Assembly (NCBI RefSeq): GCF_000934765.1
Contig: NZ_JYNN01000019.1
Location: 1-59,997, forward strand
DNA from: Thiomicrospira microaerophila
Lineage (GTDB): Bacteria > Pseudomonadota > Gammaproteobacteria > Thiomicrospirales > Thiomicrospiraceae
Direction of reading: 5' to 3'
Length of the DNA stretch: 59,997 bases
The notes under the pieces are model-generated. The model searched no databases. It was given only the letters and a program-made list of their open reading frames with translations, and was not told the DNA's origin. Of this stretch, positions 57,101-59,997 are shown in pieces. The stretch's first letter is position 1, and each line of letters opens with the position of its first letter. The position numbers and the translations under genes are program-made.

Positions 57101-59997
57101 GCACTGCAACATCGCCTAGCAGCGGGTGATGCGAAGGTGATCGCACAAAATACCGGTGGCTCCGGCGCAATTGATCTAAACGCAGCGATTGAATGGGATT
57201 CTGACAACGCCCTGATCCTCAAAGCAGACACTATCAAGGTCAACGCCAAAATCGCCAACACCAGCAACAACGATGGCGGCGTGCGCTTTAATGCTGGCAA
57301 CACCAGCGACAAGGTGGTCTTTACCAATGATGGTTTAGTTGAAATCTATAACATTAACCAACTGCAACGCATAAACCAAGCGCTGGCGGGCGACTATTCC
57401 CTTGGTAAGAATGTTAATGCTTCGGGTACAAATGGCTGGAACAGTGGCGCAGGTTGGCAGCCGATTGGCGATATCATGTCCTATTTCTCTGGCCGTTTTG
57501 ATGGTAATAATAAAGAGATTAGTGGTTTGTTTATTAATCGCCCAGATCAAGATTATCAAGGCTTGTTTGGGGTAGTGAACGGGGCTGAATCATCGATAAC
57601 GAATTTGGATTTGCATGCACCAAGCGTTGTCGGCAGGAATTATGTCGGTACATTGGTGGGTAGTGTTAACGGCGGCACGATTGAGGCGGTTCGGGTTTTT
57701 AATCCAACGGTGGTTGGAGAGCACGATGTTGGGGGTATGCTGGGGCATAACTTTGGCAGTATTCGTGATGTGTGGGTGGTGTGTATGGATAGGAGTTGTG
57801 ACAAAGACGATGGCCCTAAAATAACCGGTATTGATGGTGTGGGCGGTTTGATGGGCGGTTCCCATGCTGGCCCCGCTGCAGAAGTAGATAATGCGTTTAC
57901 AGCCATCCGAGTCTATGGAAATAAAGATGTCGGCGGTTTGATTGGTCTGAATGATGGTGCAACGGTGAGTAACAGTATTGCCATAGGTGATGTGTTTGGG
58001 GTGAAGCAAGATGATGTCAATCCGCAAAATATTGGTGGCTTGGTCGGGCGTTTGGAATTTCAAACGGTTGAAAACAGCTATGCTACCGGAAATGTCTCCA
58101 GTCCAGATGGTGAGCGTGTTGGTGGGTTGGTTGGCTTTGCCAATTATGGCAAGCTAAATCGTAGTTATTTTATCGGCAATACGGTTGATGGTGACCAATA
58201 CATTGGGGGGCTTGTCGGTTATCTCTCTTATGGTGAAATAACCGAAAGCTTTGCCGCAACCCATGTTACGGCGACAGGTTCAAATGTCGGTGGTTTGGTG
58301 GGCTTCTTGAGTGGCTCAAGCATTAAGAACGCCTATGCTACAGGCAAGGTTCACGGTGCGGATAACGTCGGTGGATTAGTCGGTGAGGTGGAGCAGAGTG
58401 GCGAATTCGGACCATGGTCTGCGATAGAGCATACTTATGCGGATGTGGCGGTCACGCATGGTGAGGGTGATTTGATTCTGGCGGGTGCTTTGATTGGGAA
58501 TGCGAATCGTATTAACCCGCTAGCAAACTTCTGGAACGCTGATGTCGCCGTTGGTTTAAAAGGAGTTGGTAACTATCGCAGTGTGTCATATTCTGGCATC
58601 TGGGAGCCGAAAACCAGTACTGAATTAACAGAATTTGCGCTGTTTAAAACGGCTGGTTGGGAAATTTCGGCTCAAGGCAGTGAGGATACGGTGTGGCGCA
58701 GTTATGACGGTATGGCGGCGCCTTTGTTGCGACATTTCTTTAGCGAAATCGTTACGGTAACCGGTACTCAGCAGGCGGATCAAGCATCACGTGTTTACGA
58801 TGCCACTACCGATGTGACGCTCGCTGCCGCAGATTTGAGTTGGACAAACGACGGGCAAGCCATTACACCGAACCAAGACTGGGTGTTGGAAACCGATTAT
58901 CGCTTGGACAGCAAAAATGTTGGCACGCGCCAACTGATCGGCGGATTGTATTCAACGCAGTTGGGTTATGACATTATCGATGAAACCAGCAGAGAAACGG
59001 TCGAGATCACGAAAGCGAATCTTATGGTGACCGGTTTAACCGCAGAAGATAAAGTGTACGATGCGAAAACCAGCGCTATTTTAAACGGCACCGCAACGGT
59101 AGCCGCATTTGGCAGTGACAGTGTTTCGCTTAGCGGTCAAGTTGTAGGTGCGTTTTTTGATAAAAATGTCGCTGAAAACAAAGCGATCACCCTCAGTGGT
59201 ATTAGCCTAATGGGTGATGATGCGGATAATTACACGTTGGTCGTACCTGATAATCTGGTAGCGACCATCACCGCCAAAGACTTAGTTGTTAGCGGCTTAA
59301 CCGCGCAAGGTAAAGTCTATGATGGTTCTAAAGTGGCGACGATTGTGATAAATGGCGTTGAATATGCAGGCCTGGTTGCAGGAGATGATTTAACGATCAA
59401 CGCAACCGGTGAGTTTGCCGACAAAAATGTGGGTGAAAACAAAACCGTGAGCATCACCAGCGAATACAGCGGTGCGGATGTTGGTAACTACAAAATCACC
59501 AACCAAACCAGCACAACCGCCAGCATTACCGCCAAAGACCTAATCATCAGCGGCTTAACCGCGCAAGGTAAAGTCTATGACGGTTCCAAAGTGGCAACGA
59601 TTGTGATTGACGGTGTGGAATATGCAGGCCTGGTTTCGGGTGACAAGGTTGCTATCAGCGCAACCGGTGAGTTCGACAACAAAAACGTCGGTGAAAACAA
59701 AGAAGTGACCATCTCCAGCAGCTACAGCGGAGCGGATATCGGTAACTACAAAATTACCGACCAAACCACCACAACCGCCAGCATTACCGCTAAAGAGCTA
59801 ATCATCAGCGGCTTAACCGCGCAAGGTAAAGTCTATGACGGTTCTAAAGTAGCAACGATTGTGATAAATGGCGTTGAGTTTGCAGGCCTGGTTAAAGATG
59901 ATGATGTCACCATCAGCGCCACGGGTGAGTTCGATGACAAAAACGTCGGTGTTGATAAAGAGGTGACCATCACCAGCACTTACAGCGGTGCGGATGT
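51101..59997 (+). CDS. tpsA: Giant TpsA exoprotein with three TPS domains, 3'-truncated by the window
   Basis: 2965 residues visible; I followed the frame to the right edge without a stop. An extended signal peptide (ESPR; MHNKNAKIKRASLNHTYRLV, cleavage near AHA at 62) leads into TPS domain 1, with NPSGI at 149. GLUG-type GGLVG repeats follow. TPS domain 2 (NPSGI at 964) and TPS domain 3 (NPSGI at 1916) each start with a paired-Cys MPNCGEIKSG block near residues 878 and 1829 and are nearly identical. GLUG repeats follow each (ending FWNADFAVGLKG). From about residue 2640 YDG-type repeats run with exact 86-residue period. It is a filamentous adhesin or haemagglutinin exported by the upstream TpsB. 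GAGGG precedes the ATG. Confidence 0.93.
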   Translation, partial: MHNKNAKIKRASLNHTYRLVWSDAKQMYIAVAEIAPGKGKRKGGIVGAIAALMMGFGGIAHALDPGTLPEGANIVHGQAQIQQHNNVMTIHQTSDKLITNWNSFNIGQDATVNFQQPNSNSAALNRVMDNNPSQIHGRLNANGNVYLVNPSGILFGKTAQVDVGGLIASTLEISDQDFLDNKLDFKNLGFSEGDIKNLGHIRANGGVVALIANRVSNQGTIEANNGNVALAAGDHVTLDFNGDGLMTVTVEQGVLDALAENGGLIQADGGFVIMTTQARQDIYRNLVNNDGLIQAQTFASKSGRIMLMGGMSQGQVTASGKLDASAPNGGDGGFIETSAANVNIQPGLVVTTKAEQGKTGEWLIDPTDIEIVAGTGGDFADDASGSTQIGADTLVANLANNNITIQTPSEGTEQGHITINAPLEWTNTTLTLIAHGHININAELDVRGMGGLVLTHGQGRRVNTGLSEEGFYGKVNFHDHSTLRINDQDYTLIRDYNSFSALRSAGSVGLYYALAVDIDASKFPVHTSFLMLETGTFLPGPFKGTLNGMGHVVSNQTISPSSGTTSGHAGLFAVTEGATLLNFGLDNLTVTKQDLKTGYYQDSIGGLVGLAKGVYPTTIANSFVRGRFDEVTDRAGGLVGSGKVSIINSFSDVELNLTGSFSHNIGGLVGVTNPGSGIHASFSKVTFNNEAENTSDIGGLVGGAWGPSITASYALVDGAGSKKIEDLGLIAGGMGEGDSGIYVIESYGVFDSDPSQFATNYGILGRVDVDDEHFASISYIDFAYYLDGQMNYDPSQALLNLSLIGNKVTLDQLKLSNNDDSLSLPLDPDPHPLNYMGTEFSKEWSITSSKNDGMPYHAWQNKPFSEPVVDTCAVVAGMPNCGEIKSGTGTINDIVDTNGVLSRLINQDSDKLIIDWRNFDIGTGNSVEFVQPSASAVALNRVVQNNPSSILGNLTANGRVYLINPSGILFGTDAQVDVAGLVASNLNITNTDFEAGNLSFLAPLSASYVSIQGDTSGWSVGELTLASASDFVVGADAPSETESGISNTALQHRLAAGDVKVIAQNTSGSGGIDLNAAIEWDADNALTLKADTIKVNAKIENQSTAGGGVYFAAKNESDAVVFSEDGKVVIHNAEQLQWINTALNGTYQQGSDIDLSGLDWMPIASRQHFNDSNPPFTGKFDGQHKTISNLTVGGAGQKYVGLFGYTKGAQLTNIHLDNVMATGSQYVGSLVGFMDGYSDDELNVLSNIIIENATVEFKSSAADNESGTYIGGVAGSAHVKQLNNVVSNAEVSAWNEFGSLGSIGGMFGNLFYTGESATVDLTNHGNLTLVTTGEHFSIQNVGGIVGDLSINNIDAQLIALQGWTMNGNVTLVSINASVKHAGGLIGDTSGSIVNITQGVMNGDIKTHVVIDNEQLTALEGYIFGGLVGRVTGTVSDSTMNGNLALQFLKESEEGYWNTFGFGGVAGYVVALNGSTPIDNVHFHGELVFENTGAPQEMDGFAVGGLIGYISSQPVTISNSTVTGRVSGVNSVGGLVGEAWEKLTITNSHFLGDSIVGHDYVGGLVGNVHDFYGPIGDQMTITDSSSTGTITGHNYVGGLVGKLPADESWDKHQITRSYSTANIEGNDNVGGLVGYLFNGEITESFAATQITATGSNVGGLVGVLNGSSIKNAYATAWVEGADNVGGLVGRVEQNTQFGPNSAIEHTYADVSVVHGADATVLAGGLVGKVNAGSFITLSQNFWNADFAVGLKGIGSHSDASTPGAWESKTSAELTEFELFETADWVIEENQLLASGYPQLNVFLPQGQKVDGGAIWQIAPGSSSCVVTPGMPNCGEIKSGAGTIHDIVDTNGVLSRLINQDSDKLIIDWRNFDIGVGNSVHFDQNGNASWVALNRVTANNPSSILGKLTADGRVYLINPSGILFGTDAQVDVAGLVASNLNISNTDFEAGNLNFSAPTRASYVSIQGDTAGWSVGELTLASASDFVVGADAPAETESGISNTALQHRLAAGDAKVIAQNTGGSGAIDLNAAIEWDSDNALILKADTIKVNAKIANTSNNDGGVRFNAGNTSDKVVFTNDGLVEIYNINQLQRINQALAGDYSLGKNVNASGTNGWNSGAGWQPIGDIMSYFSGRFDGNNKEISGLFINRPDQDYQGLFGVVNGAESSITNLDLHAPSVVGRNYVGTLVGSVNGGTIEAVRVFNPTVVGEHDVGGMLGHNFGSIRDVWVVCMDRSCDKDDGPKITGIDGVGGLMGGSHAGPAAEVDNAFTAIRVYGNKDVGGLIGLNDGATVSNSIAIGDVFGVKQDDVNPQNIGGLVGRLEFQTVENSYATGNVSSPDGERVGGLVGFANYGKLNRSYFIGNTVDGDQYIGGLVGYLSYGEITESFAATHVTATGSNVGGLVGFLSGSSIKNAYATGKVHGADNVGGLVGEVEQSGEFGPWSAIEHTYADVAVTHGEGDLILAGALIGNANRINPLANFWNADVAVGLKGVGNYRSVSYSGIWEPKTSTELTEFALFKTAGWEISAQGSEDTVWRSYDGMAAPLLRHFFSEIVTVTGTQQADQASRVYDATTDVTLAAADLSWTNDGQAITPNQDWVLETDYRLDSKNVGTRQLIGGLYSTQLGYDIIDETSRETVEITKANLMVTGLTAEDKVYDAKTSAILNGTATVAAFGSDSVSLSGQVVGAFFDKNVAENKAITLSGISLMGDDADNYTLVVPDNLVATITAKDLVVSGLTAQGKVYDGSKVATIVINGVEYAGLVAGDDLTINATGEFADKNVGENKTVSITSEYSGADVGNYKITNQTSTTASITAKDLIISGLTAQGKVYDGSKVATIVIDGVEYAGLVSGDKVAISATGEFDNKNVGENKEVTISSSYSGADIGNYKITDQTTTTASITAKELIISGLTAQGKVYDGSKVATIVINGVEFAGLVKDDDVTISATGEFDDKNVGVDKEVTITSTYSGAD
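53732..57260 (+). repeat. Duplicated TPS-domain module inside tpsA
   Basis: About 670 bp from 53732 recur from 56585 with high nucleotide identity (TPS domain and the following block). The GLUG end modules are also duplicated (about 56012 and 58232). Offsets are 2853 and 2220 bp, so module 2 carries a longer GLUG stretch. Confidence 0.85.
59033..59997 (+). repeat. 258-bp tandem YDG-domain repeats in tpsA
   Basis: Repeat starts at 59033 (diverged), 59291, 59549 and 59807, each exactly 258 bp apart; the last three are nearly identical and each holds CAGGCCTGGTT read as AGLV. The series continues past the window. Confidence 0.92.

Overview
The window looks like chromosomal DNA of a gammaproteobacterium. 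A complete rnfABCDGE operon, dksA-gluQRS, apbC/mrp next to metG, and dapD/dapE all point that way. A CbbY-type sugar phosphatase suggests a Calvin-cycle autotroph, perhaps a sulfur oxidiser of the Thiomicrospira/Hydrogenovibrio kind. That last step is inference, because no rRNA or carbon-fixation enzyme is present.

Layout. (1) 1-19.6 kb: a Lap/Bpf-type biofilm adhesin locus, all on the + strand. It holds a giant adhesin cut by the left edge, then, after a terminator, a TolC-type porin, a lipoprotein, an OmpA/TSP3 protein, a LapG-like protein, LapD, a LapB ABC exporter, a LapC adaptor and a LuxR-type regulator. The LapG homologue lacks its catalytic Cys and the flanking Ca-binding residues, while LapD keeps its LapG-binding Gly-Trp loop. 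(2) 19.7-21.9 kb: a flavodoxin, a RelE/HigB-HigA-like toxin-antitoxin pair, and a REP-associated transposase between two identical inverted 29-bp REP sequences. (3) 21.9-27.9 kb, - strand: the Rnf electron-transport operon, with an orphan BrnA-like antitoxin gene spliced between rnfD and rnfG by 4-bp overlaps. Upstream lie a VapB-like antitoxin and a 13-codon stump of its PIN toxin. (4) 28-45 kb: housekeeping genes (metG, mrp, a recJ-like gene, murB, an NSS transporter, dapE, dapD, tRNA-Asn, a phosphotransferase-kinase, gluQRS and a cysteine-poor dksA). (5) 45-48.7 kb: cbbY and a 7TMR-DISM histidine kinase/OmpR pair. (6) 48.7-60 kb: a MITE-like element, then a two-partner secretion locus: the tpsB transporter, an inter-gene cluster of REP elements, and a giant tpsA exoprotein running off the right edge. 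The exoprotein carries three TPS/haemagglutination domains instead of one, several GLUG-type stretches and 258-bp YDG repeats.

The most unusual DNA-level signal is a 16-bp perfect palindrome, CAACCAGGCCTGGTTG. Five perfect copies and many near copies are scattered through unrelated genes in two reading frames and inside two terminators. Its CAGGCCTG core occurs 19 times by my count, where about one is expected. It behaves like a DNA-level signal such as an uptake sequence or a HIP1-type palindrome.

Together the two ends of the window encode two independent giant-adhesin export systems, type I/Lap and type Vb/TPS. The centre carries ferredoxin/NADH redox coupling and cell-wall/lysine biosynthesis.
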